From Luscinia megarhynchos (taxonomy: Eukaryota > Chordata > Aves > Passeriformes > Turdidae), in contig CM067592.1 in NCBI GenBank assembly GCA_034336665.1, positions 42,562,045 to 42,626,044 on the forward strand: a stretch of DNA of 64,000 nt, written 5' to 3'. This document shows positions 51,901-64,000 of this stretch, in pieces. Position numbers and translations under genes: made by a program. The notes under the pieces were generated by a model that worked only from the letters and a program-made list of their open reading frames with translations, did not search any database and was not told where the DNA came from. Every line of letters begins with the position of its first letter. Positions within the stretch are counted from its first letter, which is position 1.

Positions 51901-53190
51901 GCTGTACCTTGGTGCTAATCATACAGGGCCAATTTGCAACAGTACTTGTCAGCACCTCAATATACATCCAGCATGGTGCCAGCCTTGTCTCTGTCCTTCT
52001 AATCTGGATGCTTGTGCCATGGGTAGAGCTGAAGGCAGAACTACTTAATCTACCTGTGAGTGAGCTATGGTTAACACAGTTTAAACATGCTGTGCTGGGT
52101 ATAGCTCGGTTAAATAACCCAATGTGCTAAAAGGATGAAGACTGGGAGCAGAATAGACAAGTTCTACCACCATGCTCCTCAAAGAAGTCCCTAGAGTGGT
52201 ACTGAGCAGAGGAGCTGTGAGATTAAACCTCAGCACTCCTGCTATCTCACAGGAGTGGCTGTAGTGCAATGAGTGGACGTGCAATGTGAAAAATGTTTGC
52301 AAGTGGGCTTGACTCAACTGGGAATTACATCAGTAAATTACCCCCTTTTACAAAAAAATACTGGTTTCTTTTTGCTTGCTTACATCTACTTATGTGGGAC
52401 ATATTCTTTCAATAAAGAGTTAAATGAAGTTGGTGTTTTTAATATGCCCACACTGTTTCAGAAAATGCTCTGAAATACTGCTCCCTGTGAAGAGAGATGT
52501 TCTTAGAATTTAATGTATTAAACCCAAAATAAATCAATTCTGTTTTAGATTAGGAAACTTGTGTGAAGCTTTGATACAGTCGCTCAGCTAGCACAACTAA
52601 GGGAAGGTAATTTTATGGAAAGTTCCAGTGTGGAGAAAAAGTCTCATCAGTAAGTGTTTTTAGTGATTCCATGTAGATCTCTCCTACAGTGAAAAACGAA
52701 TAAAAACAACAGCCTACACTGGAAAGGAGTCTGCTACTTGTAATCAACTTGTAGGAAGAAATACACCTCTTATAGGCAGAATCCTCCCAGCAGGCTTGGA
52801 TGGCTTGATATTGGGAAACTCATGGGTCAGAGCAATGTTAGGAAAATTGGTTTAATCATTTACTTGGACAGCTTCAAATATCAATACTTACCCAGGGAGT
52901 TCCTGGTATTCTGAAGTCCTGGACTTCCCCATGTTTACTTGGAAGCTACTGATATCCCAACAGTTTGATTTAGTCCTCTGGAAGAGCTTTGATTTTTCAA
53001 AAACACCTGGAATATTTTAGAAAAAAAAATTAAAATAACTTCTAAAAGAGGACACCTGTCTTCCTGGAAGACTGTCATAGCAGGGAGCTCTTCTATGAGA
53101 ATTTACAACATCTGCACAATTTCCAGCTTTAAATTACTTTGGTCATCCTTTGCTCAGTAAAGCAAGTTGTTATTTCTAGACCTGTCTGTC
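45988..53190. other. Intergenic region, no gene recognised
   Basis: AT-rich sequence in which all open frames are short and none resembles a protein I know. A degenerate CR1-like tail ('gaatcacataatcacagaat') sits near 46921-46945. No splice-flanked conserved exon was evident on either strand. Confidence 0.6.
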
Positions 53191-53194
53191 AAGT

Positions 53195-53285
53195 GAAGGA
53201 GCTGTGAATTCATTTGCCCAGGATCAGACAGACTAGCAGCAGCAGAATCTGAGTTTGGATCTAGGTATTTCTAGCTCTATGTCCC
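53195..53285 (-). repeat. MIR-like ancient SINE fragment
   Basis: 'catttgcccaggatcagaca', then 'agcagcagaatctgagtttg' and 'gatctaggtatttc' follow the reverse complement of the MIR core. The MIR counterpart reads 'cttgcccaaggtcacacagc' and so on. The match is diverged and from memory. Confidence 0.5.
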
Positions 53286-56200
53286 AAAAATTTATGGTCT
53301 ACAAGCCCGGAACATTTTCTTCACACTTGGTAGTTTCAGTAATCACTGCTCAGGTCTAATGAAAAAGTAGACTGTTGCATTTTTGCTTTATCTGGCTGCT
53401 AGGCCTGTCTCAATACAAACAAGTTACACAGGCAGCAAGACTTACAAGGAATGCTGAACAAAAGTCGGGGTTGTTTTAATTTAAGGAAGAGGTAACTTGG
53501 GGGTCATACGATCCTTGTTCATGTAATTACAGGAGTGCTTCATGAGAGAAAGGTATAATCTGTTCTCTCTGGTGGATAAGATAAATGCGGCTGGTTGAAA
53601 TTACAGGAAGGGAAATTTAGATTAGATGTTTTCCACTTGTTGAGATAGTGACACATTTGAAAAGATTACATGGTACAAAGAAGGATATCCAGGCCAAAAA
53701 TAATAGGGATGGTTAAAATGGTGTTCATGATTCACACAGCTGGTATAGGGTAGATTAGTATCTTTATCCTGTGAAATATGGACTAAAGACTAACAGTTCA
53801 TGAGACATCCATGGCCCAAGGGGCACGCAAGGGCAATGGGAAAACAATCTAAAGATACCCCTCAGTCTGCACCTAGTTCCCTACCTCTACTCCCTATTCT
53901 GAGGCATTATTTGATATTTTGGGAGCAAAAATACCATTTTGTAAAACCTTGGTCAACTCTTTGACCAAATGCTAATTTACCCATATGTTGCCATGCCTGC
54001 TAATCACCCTCAGATCCTGTAATGCTTAGGCAGCTACTGCCAAGAGCCAGTGCTTTTTCTCTGAGCCTTCTACATTTTGAGTGACTACAAAAACAATCAA
54101 GGATGCTTCAAGATTAAAAATTGCAATGCAGCTCTGCCCTCTATATGCCATGAATAATTTCCTGCTGGGATCAATGCAGACTTGGGGAAGGGTGAACAAG
54201 ACTGAATGCCATTACATAATTCAGCTCTGCTGATCTTTTCATTGTTGGTGCTCTGTCTATGATATTGGGGCAGCAACTCATGTGTTCACCAAAGAGCTTC
54301 CCTTTGGTAACCAGGAGCTCTTCCCTGTGCTAGCAAAGAGAATGAAGTTAGAGACGGCAGGATTTGAAAGGCACAAATTGTGTTGTTGGTGTTGAATCAC
54401 CGAACTATGCCCTTGTTTGCCTGCTTGCAGGGCACATGTATCACTAGGAACTTCTGCCAATGGTAACAAAGCATACAATATTTTGTGAAATATCTCTTCC
54501 TATATATTCATACTTTTGGGCATGTCTCTTGCTCTTGTGTCAGTATTTCCCATTTGTGTTCTGCTCAATACATTTGGCAGGGAAAAAAAATGCCTAGAGT
54601 GAATCTCTGGCCAATGCTGACTGCTGCCCAGAGAGATATACTACTCCCTGTCTTTGCCTTGGAACAAGCATAAATAAAGTGCTGATTTCCATGAAATTAT
54701 TTTTCCCCGAGACCTTTGTCCTTCATTTGTTTGAAATTAGTTAACCAGCATAAAAGATGCTATAGGAAGCAATCAGATGAACAAACAGATAACAGGTAGC
54801 ATAAACCCATAAACTTTTGTTTTTCTTAGAAAATCCATATAAAACAAGAACAGTTTAATCAAATTTTGCTGCCTGTGTGTTGGTCAAGTTAGGTACTCAA
54901 CAGAAAGCTGCACCTCAAAAACCATGGAGGACAAATCCAGCAGACTACTTAGGGGAACACACACAATATGAAAACGTTTATATTTTAATATTTATAGTAT
55001 TTGTTTTTGTATCTTTGATGAATCCAAATTCCCTGTCCAGACTGGATTGTGGTTCAGTGTTCAGCAGTGCTCTCAGTACAGTTTCAGCAGAGTATGGGCA
55101 AAGGAGATGAAGACACCCATGTAGCTGAAGGGCAGGACTGAGAGCAGAAGGACTGGGGCAGTGAGTATCAGGATAAGGCAAGAGGGGAACCACAGAGCCC
55201 CAGTACCAAGTATTACCTTCCATGTCACCTTCCTTGTCATGCGATTCATTGACATTTTAGAAGTTGAACATCAACTTCTAAAAAATAACACGTAGATTGA
55301 ACTGTGAACTTTTTGGGTAAGGAGCAATGCTAGCAAGCATTGTCCACATTTTGTTCTCTCTCACGGAGGACACAGTACTTATATCAATAATTTTGGGTGG
55401 CCTGCACTGTACCTTTTTCACTGCAACATGCTCTAGTCTTTGAAAGCATTCCACTGTGTCCCTTTTCAGGATGGCTTTCATCCTCCAGTGCAGTCTAAGC
55501 ATACAAGTTCTCCCCATAGTTGTCCAGTCTATCACAGGAATCACATTTGAAATACATAGTGCCATATCCTAAAGATTCCTGTCCACAAAGGGAGTTTTTC
55601 ACTGGTGATTTTTCTTGTTTTAGAGAAGATCTTGGTGGCTTGAGATGCATTACTTGTAGGTAGAGTTGTGTGGTGTGTGTACTATAGTCTGCTAGATCTT
55701 CTATGGGCTCTGATCTACAGGAAAACCCATGATTGTCGTGGCTGTTAAGGCAGACTGTATCCCTCTGTTCACTTCCACTACCTTCTACTGGATCTGCAGC
55801 CACATACTTTAGCCAGATTAAAACGCTGGAGTCTGTGCCCAGCCCCTGCTAAGTCTTGTAAAGTAGCTCTTGGATCCCAGAGATCTTTTGGCTTTATTAA
55901 TTTAAAACACTGCTTCCTAAAGAGTTTAAAAGTCCTTTGGCAACCTTTTTTTTGCCAGGTTATCTCAGTGCACATAGCACAATGAGTCTTTCCATGTATT
56001 TGAATGTTTCATATCCAGAAGAAACCCCTGGTGAGGCACTTGCAAATCCTCAGGCTGCATCAAGTGCAGCTGTATGGCTTGAGGTCCATAGCCTCAATAC
56101 AAAAATTAACTTTGTGATATACATGTTCCACCCAAAAAATGCATTCCCTGCAGGAAATGCAGGGAGAATGTAGGAAATGCAAAAAGGATTCCTGTCATGC

Positions 56201-57045
56201 CACCAGATAATTTGGTAGTCGTGTATCATCATAAGCTTGCAGTATTTGTTTTCTTTAGAGATCAAAGCCATTATTTAAGTAAGTTACTTTAGCAATAATC
56301 ACATTCCCATAATGGGAAGTAGAAGGACTTTCCATTGTACTCTTGGCTTTTGCAAACATCCAGTGCAAATCAGTTTGCCTTTCATAGGTGTGTCTAAAGA
56401 ACTGCTGAATGAGTTCTTTGGAAAAGCTGAACCTTTGTATTTCACCAACAGAAAACAGTGATCTTCTCTTGGTATCAATGGAGACATTAACACATTTACA
56501 AATACTGACTTGCAAAGAGAGGCAAAAATCTTCCACTCAATTCAGAAAGTCCCCTCAAACACAAATTCAAGATGTGAGTCAGGTTTATTAATCTGAGCTC
56601 ATTGATTGAAAGGTTTTCCCTATGTAAAAAGGGGAATGGAGGGACAAGCTTGAGCACCTCAGGAATATCATTCTCTTCTTTTTCCATTCAGTCCCAACAA
56701 GCCCAGGCAACCTGGGGAAATTCAGGCCCTCCTTGACATCTCATTCCACAGAGCTCACTCGTGAGGCAGCAGGGCTGGCTGGCTATTTTGTGACCACTTC
56801 AAATGTGTAGATGTATTCTACACAGTTCTTGAACAGCTAAAAATGTGAATGTGAATCTGAGATCTTTTGGTCCTGGATTTATAAAGTAGTGGTGTGTCTG
56901 GCTAATTTTATGTATGTGACTATCTGCAGTGGGACTGAACCACGTGTTTAGTAGGGACTGAGAGGCGCCTGGCTGAGAGGCATTTGGTTTATTGCCATGC
57001 AAAGAGCAGCCCTTTCATATTGAGTGTAACACTCCTTTGCATCTG
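53286..57045. other. Intergenic region, no gene recognised
   Basis: No open frame with family resemblance was found. A stretch near 54590-54720 with an AATAAA and a T-rich end resembles an LTR 3' end or a poly(A) site, but I cannot assign it. Confidence 0.5.
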
Positions 57046-57047
57046 TG

Positions 57048-57092
57048 GTTTGATCGGGTCATTTAACTTCTCTGCCTCAGTTGTTTCATCTG
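57048..57092 (+). repeat. MIR-like fragment (weak)
   Basis: 'gtcatttaacttctctgcct' then 'cagttgtttcatctgagaag' resembles the MIR segment 'cacttaacctctctgggcct' followed by 'cagtttcctcatctg'. Confidence 0.45.
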
Positions 57093-58911
57093 AGAAGTCA
57101 GATTGCTAGGACTTGCATTTTTAACAAGTGGTGTAGGAGGATTAATTCAAGAGTGTGCACCCTGGATGTCAGACAAACCTACCTGTATGAAAAACTATAA
57201 TTAAGATTGCTTGTCCAGCACTTGAAAACACTTGCATACAGCGTTATCCTGAGCACAGCTGACTGTTTGCCACTAGTACTTAATGTGGTGAATATTGAAT
57301 GTGCTTAGTAGGATTGTAATCAGACTAAAAATTTTATTTTGAGACAGCCATTGAAAGTCCAAAGTTTGGGAAGAACCAAAAGAGACTCCAAAGGCAAAAG
57401 CAGGTAGTGATAACTTTCCACTGATTCCAGCAGGCTTTGAATGAAACAACAGTCCCACAATAGTCTCAGATAATTATCACTTCCTCACCACACATACTTC
57501 TTCATCCTCTGCTTCTCTCAAGAAAGCAGGAATCCAGCAACTTCTTCAAGCCAGAAGAGACTATTTCTGACATCAAGGAAACGGAAGCAAACAGCATGTT
57601 GCTTCTGTACTGAACTATCAAAATATAGCACTTTAATTAAAAATAAATAAATGGAAAACAATTATGAAGGATTGAAGCATATACTTGTGGAACTGAGCAG
57701 TTTTTTCCCTTGGGCTGATTTTTGAGTTGGATTTGATCTTGAGATAATTAGGGAGTTGTAAAGCTGGCTTGATGGAATTGTAAGAAGTCAATATGGCAGT
57801 GGATGAAAAAAAATCAAGCTTTTGGAAACAAAATAAATATGGATTTTTGGATTTGAGGAAGTCAGGAACAGCACATCTGTTCCACCTGTAGGTGCTGGAT
57901 CCACATAGCTGTGGTGTTAGGGACTGATAAATGACAGGCAAGGCCTACCAACACCCTCAGTTGTTCAGATAAAACCTGCTTTGGAGGAAATTGAATCTCC
58001 ATGCTAAAATTGCATTGTCCATTTCACACTTCTGCATTCCTGGTGAGGATTTTCTGGAAATAAGGAGGCGATAGATGTAGCATAGCAGCTACTCTGGCTT
58101 TTAGTACAGGCACCTGGGGTGCAGAGGAAGATACATGCAATGATGAAAACTAATGCTGCAGGTTATAGCGCAGGAGCAGGTGAGAGCTGCTTTACCCAGT
58201 TGCTGATGGAAGAGTAAGGCTGAGGCAAAGAGTAGGGGGACCAAAGGTGATAAAAGCAATTCATTTGAGGGGGATAAGGGTAGGGAAAAAAAGTCAACAT
58301 GCAAAATGATGATCCTTAGCTAGAGCACTCTGTCTACAAAGGGTGCACTTTTAAGTGGGGTATTTGACACAACAGCAAAATGGTAGGAATGAATGGGTGG
58401 GTAAGAACTTCCTACATCTTTCCTGCTCCTTCAAGTAATATGAAATGTCAAGATTGTGCCCCCATCTCATTGATGAAGTGTTGGCTCCAGGCCATGGCCA
58501 GGGTTAATAAGGTAAATGATTGCTAAGGAGGTAGGGAACGTGAGTGTTGGGATGTATGGCAGTGAGGCTGGGACTCTTCACCAATTGGGCAGCAGCACTA
58601 CAGAGCAGGAGAGCAGGAGGACTGAGGGCTCCAGTGTAGGGCTATGGGTTTGAGTGCTGTAGGAAGCCAGAACTGTAAGGAGCAAGAGACAGAGTTTGGT
58701 TGTGAGGAAATGAGGTGGTACAGGAGACAGTGGACATTTAGAGGATGCATGCTGACATTGATTTTTGGAGATGAAAAGTTTGAAAGGAGGTCTGGTGTCC
58801 GACTTTGGAGAAGAGCAAGAAATTGTAGAAGATTTAAGTGAGAAGAGAGGATGTGAGTCTTCCCCGGTAGCCAGTTTTCCAGCCACATATTCAGTGTGTG
58901 ATGCCAGGCTG
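57093..58911. other. Intergenic region, no gene recognised
   Basis: No exon or recognisable repeat is visible. Open frames up to 139 codons here are proline- and serine-rich antisense readings without a recognisable domain. Confidence 0.5.
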
Positions 58912-59622
58912 TGTTGGGTTGATGTGGCCAGAAATGTGTATTCTATCACCATCTGTTGAAGCTGGATGGGGTAGTGACCCTTACCTCTATGGCACATATT
59001 ATCTGCTAAAGGTCATTTTTAAGAATAGGTGGAGCAATCATCTTTATCTTTTCCACAACCCATCATCCCTCCAGGAAGATTATAATCTGCTGATGAGCCA
59101 TTAAGTCCCACTGTATGACTGATAAAATTACATCATCCCATTGGGAGATGCTCCAGCCAAGGGGAGGAGCCAAGCCTTTCCTACTAGGAGAAAAACTGAG
59201 ATTTTGGACAGCAAGATACCGTCTTTCCACTGGATTCCAGAGGAAAACCGAACCTTCCACATCATCCCTGGATCTTCAGAGGAAAACTGCACCTTCTACA
59301 GGAGCGCTGCTTCAGCTGAACCACATCTGCCACTGCAGGAGGACTGTAGCCACCATTTAATTGGACTGCTACCAGCACCCTGACTGACAGGGTGTCAGGT
59401 TGTATTCTGACTCTGTCAGGGTTGGGATTGTTCTTTGTAATACAGTATTTCTATTTTAATTTTCCTAGTAAAGAACTGTTATTCCTAATTCTCATATCTT
59501 TGCTGGAGAGCCCTTTAATTTAAAAATTAAAATAATAATTTGGAGGAAGGGGGTTTATATTCTCCATTCCAAAGAGAAGCTTCTGCCTTTATTGGCAGAC
59601 ACCTGTCCTTCAAACCTGGACA
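58912..59622 (+). mobile_element. Solo LTR, ERVK-like passerine type
   Basis: It begins TGTTGGGTTGATGTGGCCAG and ends with 'cagacacctgtccttcaaac' and CTGGACA, an LTR form I recall from songbird ERVK elements. A T-rich 'tatttctattttaattttcc' with AGTAAA and 'gaggaagggggtttat' precede the end. It is about 711 bases with no internal region. The flanks CAGGCTG and CAGGTG could be a decayed duplication. Confidence 0.65.
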
Positions 59623-61391
59623 CAGGTGTATGCTCCCTGTCTCTTGATGCAAAGCTATGCCTCCTTTCTTGCTCTGTCCTTCCAGGCACCTCAGGGCTGT
59701 TGCTCTTCTAAGGCTTTGCATCCCTTTATATGACCCTTCGAGGCTGATATTAGCCCAGTAGGCTGTGCAGCAGCCTTGTGTGGCAGGCTGCTCCAAGAAA
59801 CCACAGGAAGCCACAGAAGAAGAAAATACCATACTTCCCCCATGCTTGGTGATACAGCCCACCACACAGCAGATCATGGCTGTTACCATGGTGCTGCATC
59901 ACAAGAGTGGCTGTCTCTGGTGTCACACTCTGGCTGACACGTGATACTTCTGTCTCGAGTCTTTTACAGTTTGGCTCCTGTCCTCTGCTGTGGGAATGAA
60001 TGGTGTTTTCCTTTGTTTAGAAAATCTGCTGAGAGATCTGCCAGCTGAGGCCTTCCAGTTCTGACCAAAGCAAATAATGATCTGTTCACACTGGCTAGGC
60101 TCACTCTGTCCCAGTGAAATGGGCTTGTCCCCATTTAACTTTCCACCTGTCATTTGTGACTGATGCGTGCTCGTTGCCGGGGCAGACCTGGGGAAGGATG
60201 TGAATGTGCCCATCCATTTCCAGCTCTCTGTCAACACCCACTGCAGATTTGTTTAAGCAGAGGAAGAGATCTTGTTAGTACTTTTCTTCAGAGCAATGCT
60301 GTATGTGTTTTTGACTGGAGCATTTCAACCAGAGGCTGCTGTACGAACATGCCAGAGTTACAGGCCATAATTATCTAATTTTGGGGAGGAGAGTGGGGTG
60401 TTCCTCTTTACATTCTCCCAGCTCTGAAGGCTGCTTGTTGCATGTCAGTGTGACACACAATTATAGCTGCAGCAGTCCTTCTCTGACTTGGGTTTTCCAG
60501 GTGCTGATAGTCCTGTAAAAAGCTGCTATCTATCCTACCAAAAAAAGGCCATTTAATAAATGCCTTTTTCCCCTCATGTCTCACTGGCTTTGTATCTAAT
60601 GCGCAGTCTCAGTCCTCTGAACCATCTGTAGCAGGATAAAGAAGACACTCATGAAAAAGGGAGAATTGTACAGGAGACTCAACAGGAATATGCCAGTGTC
60701 TAAGGAAGCCAAAACCACAAAGCCACCATATCTTGGCTTGAAATGTATGCTTCCCTTGATGATAGCATACCATACAGTTACAGTATTTGGCATCTCTTTT
60801 TGGAGGTCAAGACCAGAAAGATTTCTGTGAGACTGGCTAAGGCTTTCATGGAAAGAATAATGCTCTATAGAATCACATGTATTGTTCAGGAGGGTAAAAG
60901 ACTACTTGGACTATTTCTCTTCTGCTCAAATACCTTATCTCCTCACCTGCGTGTTTGAATGTGTTTTTGAACACCACTGCTGATATTTAAGCAAAACATT
61001 CTTTTTTCTTTTGGCTGATAGTCTACATGTGCTACTTTGCTAATAAATCCATCTGGTTATGAAATGCAAGCAAAAATTAGGGATGGGAGAAGGAAATCAG
61101 TGCGTTTAGGGCAGGTGGGGCTCTGAGTGGAAGACTTCTAAGAGTAGCCATGCTTAGGCAGAGCTTTTTCACTTATTTTGAGATGGCCTTTGATAATCTG
61201 ATTCAACAGATGAATATAAGGTTCAGTGCTTCAGCCTGAAAAAGAAAGGTGTCTCTTTCCTTATATGATTCCTGTGCTTTTCTACTAGACACTGTACCCT
61301 CTGGGAAAGAGCTGGAGGAGATATACATGCCAGATTGACTTGTAAGGCTGATGATTCTTGTGTGATGCATTCTCTGTAGTACAAGGCAGTG
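59623..61391. other. Intergenic region, no gene recognised
   Basis: Neither a conserved exon nor a repeat I can name is visible. Confidence 0.5.
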
Positions 61392-61972
61392 TGTCCTTGT
61401 TAAGCTAGGGCAGAGTTAATTTCTTCTCAGTAGCTGTAACAGGGCTGGTTTTTGATTCAGTGTGAAAATGGAGTTGATACCACACTGATGGTTTGGTATT
61501 TTGCCAAGTTGTGGTTATCCTAAGTCAAGCACCTTTTTTTTTTTTTTCCCCCTTGTCTCACGCTCTGCCAGGGAGGCGGTACGCAGCTGGAAGTGTGAGG
61601 GAGCATGTCCGGGACAGGTGACCCGAGCTGACCGAAGGGATGTCCCACACACAGAACGCCGTGCCCGGTATCTGAACTGGAGGAGTTACCTGGAAGGGCG
61701 GATGATCTGCTTTTGGGAAGGGGGGTCTGGCCCAGTCAGTGGATGGTCACGAACTGCATTGTATAGTACTTGTTTCTTTTTTATTATCATTGTTATTATT
61801 TACTGTTATTATTTTAATCTATTTTATTTTCATTATTAAACTGTTCTTATCTACATATACAGGTTTTACTTTGATTCTCCTCCGCATTCCATAGGGGCGA
61901 GGGAGGAGAGAAGACAAGGCTGAGTGAGCAGCTGCACGGTGCTTAATTTCCATCTGGACTTAAACCATGACA
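61392..61972 (+). mobile_element. Solo LTR, ERVL-like, with target-site duplication
   Basis: The element runs TGTCCTTG...CCATGACA (581 bases) and is flanked by the five-base direct repeat CAGTG at 61387-61391 and 61973-61977. The order 'gggcagagttaatttcttct', 'gctgaccgaagggatgtccc', 'attaaactgttcttatct', 'gattctcctccgcattcc' and 'taaaccatgaca' fits avian ERVL LTRs. The single-LTR structure implies loss of the provirus by LTR-LTR recombination. A 112-codon frame inside it is not a gene. Confidence 0.85.
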
Positions 61973-61977
61973 CAGTG

Positions 61978-64000
61978 AAAGAACCCTTCCCTCATATTCT
62001 CCCAAGGCCAAATCTATCTTTGCCATATGGATGATATTGCAAAGAAACCAAAACGTAATTCTGTTCTTTACCCTTTATGTGGCAAGTTGGGGGAAGGGAA
62101 AGAGTCTTGGTGATTTGATCTCTAGAAACCTCCATCTAATGATCTAATGTGGCAAAGATCCAGACAGAGAAACAACACCGAGCTCCTGGGAACTGGCTGA
62201 AATTTCCTTTTCCCTGCCTCCACTGTTGGTGTTCCCCTTGCTGAAGTATCCTCATTTCCTAGACCTGGCGTCTTGCTTGCCTGTCAGGAGCAGGATGGAG
62301 GGCTTTCCCCTATCTAAAGAGAAGGCTAGGTTGTACTCTTTGTGCTGGGGAGCAACAGGAGCAGGATTTGCTAGGGCTTAGTAGCCCAGGAACAACTGGC
62401 TATTTCTCTGTTGCTTTTGGAGATGCTCAGGAAGAACACAGCCAACATCAATCCGGCTGGAGCCCTGTCTCTGCTGTGGGCTCATCAGCTGCACACAAAC
62501 ATCCAAGAATTGTGGCTGTTTGTTGGGGAGGGGATGGGCAGCCTGTTTAGAAGGTTGTACCCCCTACAGATGGGCTGATTTCAGGAGCCTGCAGCCCTTT
62601 CTAAAGAGGTTGAAGTGACAGATTTGTTAAATATGGGGAAGAGTAAGGGTTAAGATTAAGAGAGGATGTGACAGCAGAGACCCATGAGGTAACCTTCCAA
62701 AGCAGGGATATTCAGCAGGATTTTCTGTGTTTCTCAGTTTGACTTGGGCTGACAAGTCAAGATTTCTGAAGACTCACTCAGCAGGGTGAAGTCCTGATGC
62801 TGTCAAGTCTCTGGTTTTGGAAATAAATATAAAATTGGAGATCCCCACACTCTGATGGATAGAATAACAAATTTGAGATATTCATATCAAATGGTCTATT
62901 TCAGGCCAGTTACAGGGCTCCCTGGGCAGGGAATGTTGGTCATTTCCTTTCCTCCCAATGAACATGTCAGATGGTGCAGGGAGTGAAGTGAAATCTCTGG
63001 ATTGTTTCCTGGCCATAGCAAGACTCTAGAGAATTGTCCAAGAGTGAAGGAGCAGGACAAGAGTCAGTTAACCCATGAAAGGGAAGTTTCCAGGGGCTCT
63101 GGGTATGAGGCCAAACAAACCTGGGAGGAAAAAGCCAAGTGAAGAACGGCGATACTGTTGTGGCATGCAGCACGACACACACTTCTCACAGTGAAGCTGG
63201 CTAATTAGCCAGTGTGTACACTGGCCCGTTCCATGCTGTAGCTGTCACCCTGGGCCTTACTATAGTGATTTATACCTGACTCTTTCAAAGAAATAACAGG
63301 AAGGTTACCATCTTTACACGTGCCTAGTTTTTCTTACTCTGCACCTCACCTCCAAGTTTGCTGTTCCCCTTGTGCTGTTGCAGCTTCTTTTCCACCTTTA
63401 ATTCTGAAAAAAATTGGTTCTGATGGCGACTATGTTTTTCTGAGTAAAAAGGGGAAAAAAATGTTTTTCCAGCTGTGTCCAGAAAGTCCAGACACACAAG
63501 GAAAATCCAATAAATGATTAACTCAGTCTTTCCATCTGTAGATAGCGGTGTTTCTGGTAAGGCTTTTTGAATGACTTTTTTTTTAAATACTGCCTGCCCT
63601 CTTCTCCCTCAAGACAAAAGAGAGTCTCTTTTGATTTGAAATGCAACGTTCTAAGAAATTTTCTGGTGAGTACCTGGATGATTGCTTTTCTGCCTTTTGA
63701 ATAAGGAAAGATTATTTGAAAGTGAGTTTCCTGTACTACTTCCCTGTGAGAGAAGAATAATGAGCAAGACAGCAACTTTATTGGCAAAAAATTACATTTT
63801 ATGCATTGGTTACTCTTTGCTGAACACTGATTTTAATACACTCCTTTCAAATTTTTTCATCTTATGTTTTTTCTTCATTATGGGGTGGCATAGGGAGGTA
63901 AGGTATTTTCAGCTGTGAATTTTTGACCCAGATAATTAAGTGTGTCTTAGAAAGTGGTGGGAAGAGACTGGTGCCTTCCGGCTGGTACAAGCAGTGATAC
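61978..64000. other. Intergenic region, no gene recognised
   Basis: No open frame, exon or repeat could be supported up to the window end. Confidence 0.5.

Noticed and set aside
54590..54740. Possible LTR 3' end or retrogene poly(A) region
   Set aside because: It has only an AATAAA and T-rich sequence. Nothing upstream supports an LTR or a transcript.
45988..61391. A provirus bounded by the two related LTRs
   Set aside because: The LTRs are in opposite orientations, each looks like a solo LTR, and no gag, pol or env-like frame lies between them.
61501..61839. 112-codon frame sharing a 50-residue block with a minus-strand frame at 45490-45762
   Set aside because: Both lie in the shared LTR core. 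The similarity is that of a repeat, not of a protein family.

Overview
This window is vertebrate nuclear DNA and almost certainly from a bird. The coding exons are intron-split, with GT-AG borders, and encode the C-terminal seven-eighths of the cholesterol and phospholipid exporter ABCA1. CR1 LINE fragments are abundant, and there are solo LTRs of avian ERVL-like and ERVK-like type. The LTR types suggest a passerine or other neoavian species. In chicken, ABCA1 lies on chromosome Z, so Z linkage is a reasonable inference, but nothing in the sequence proves it.

Layout. Positions 1-2289 are the 3' part of an ABCA1 intron equivalent to human intron 8. Positions 2290-30685 (+) hold 42 coding exons that match human exons 9-50. 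All are in phase with GT-AG borders. Forty of the 42 have the length I recall for the human exon; exon 12 is 9 nt shorter and exon 21 is 3 nt shorter. They encode 1986 residues: most of extracellular domain 1, transmembrane domain 1, nucleotide-binding domain 1, the R1 linker with its PEST segment, transmembrane/extracellular domain 2, nucleotide-binding domain 2 and the C-terminal tail. A 3' UTR of about 3.07 kb follows, to an AATAAA at 33734-33739. About 110 bases after the stop codon it carries three tightly packed miR-33 8-mer sites.

On the opposite strand, converging on ABCA1, is a complete six-exon NIPSNAP3-type gene (44759 down to 37037, 250 residues). Its first exon lies in a CpG-rich region next to a G-rich minisatellite (about 44846-45357). 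Its introns contain several CR1 fragments, one with a second CR1 nested inside it. The convergent ABCA1/NIPSNAP3 order matches my recollection of human 9q31.

From about 46 to 64 kb I find no gene. This stretch holds an ERVK-like solo LTR (58912-59622), an ERVL-like solo LTR with a clean target-site duplication (61392-61972) and faint ancient SINE-like pieces. The 61.4-kb LTR and a minus-strand relative at 45447-45987 share a core of about 283 bp. The core is identical except for one homopolymer, while the ends of the two LTRs have diverged.

I see no operon, CRISPR array, tRNA or rRNA, and no convincing new biological system. The points most worth checking are the mosaic inverted LTR pair, the miR-33 cluster, the promoter minisatellite and the nested CR1.
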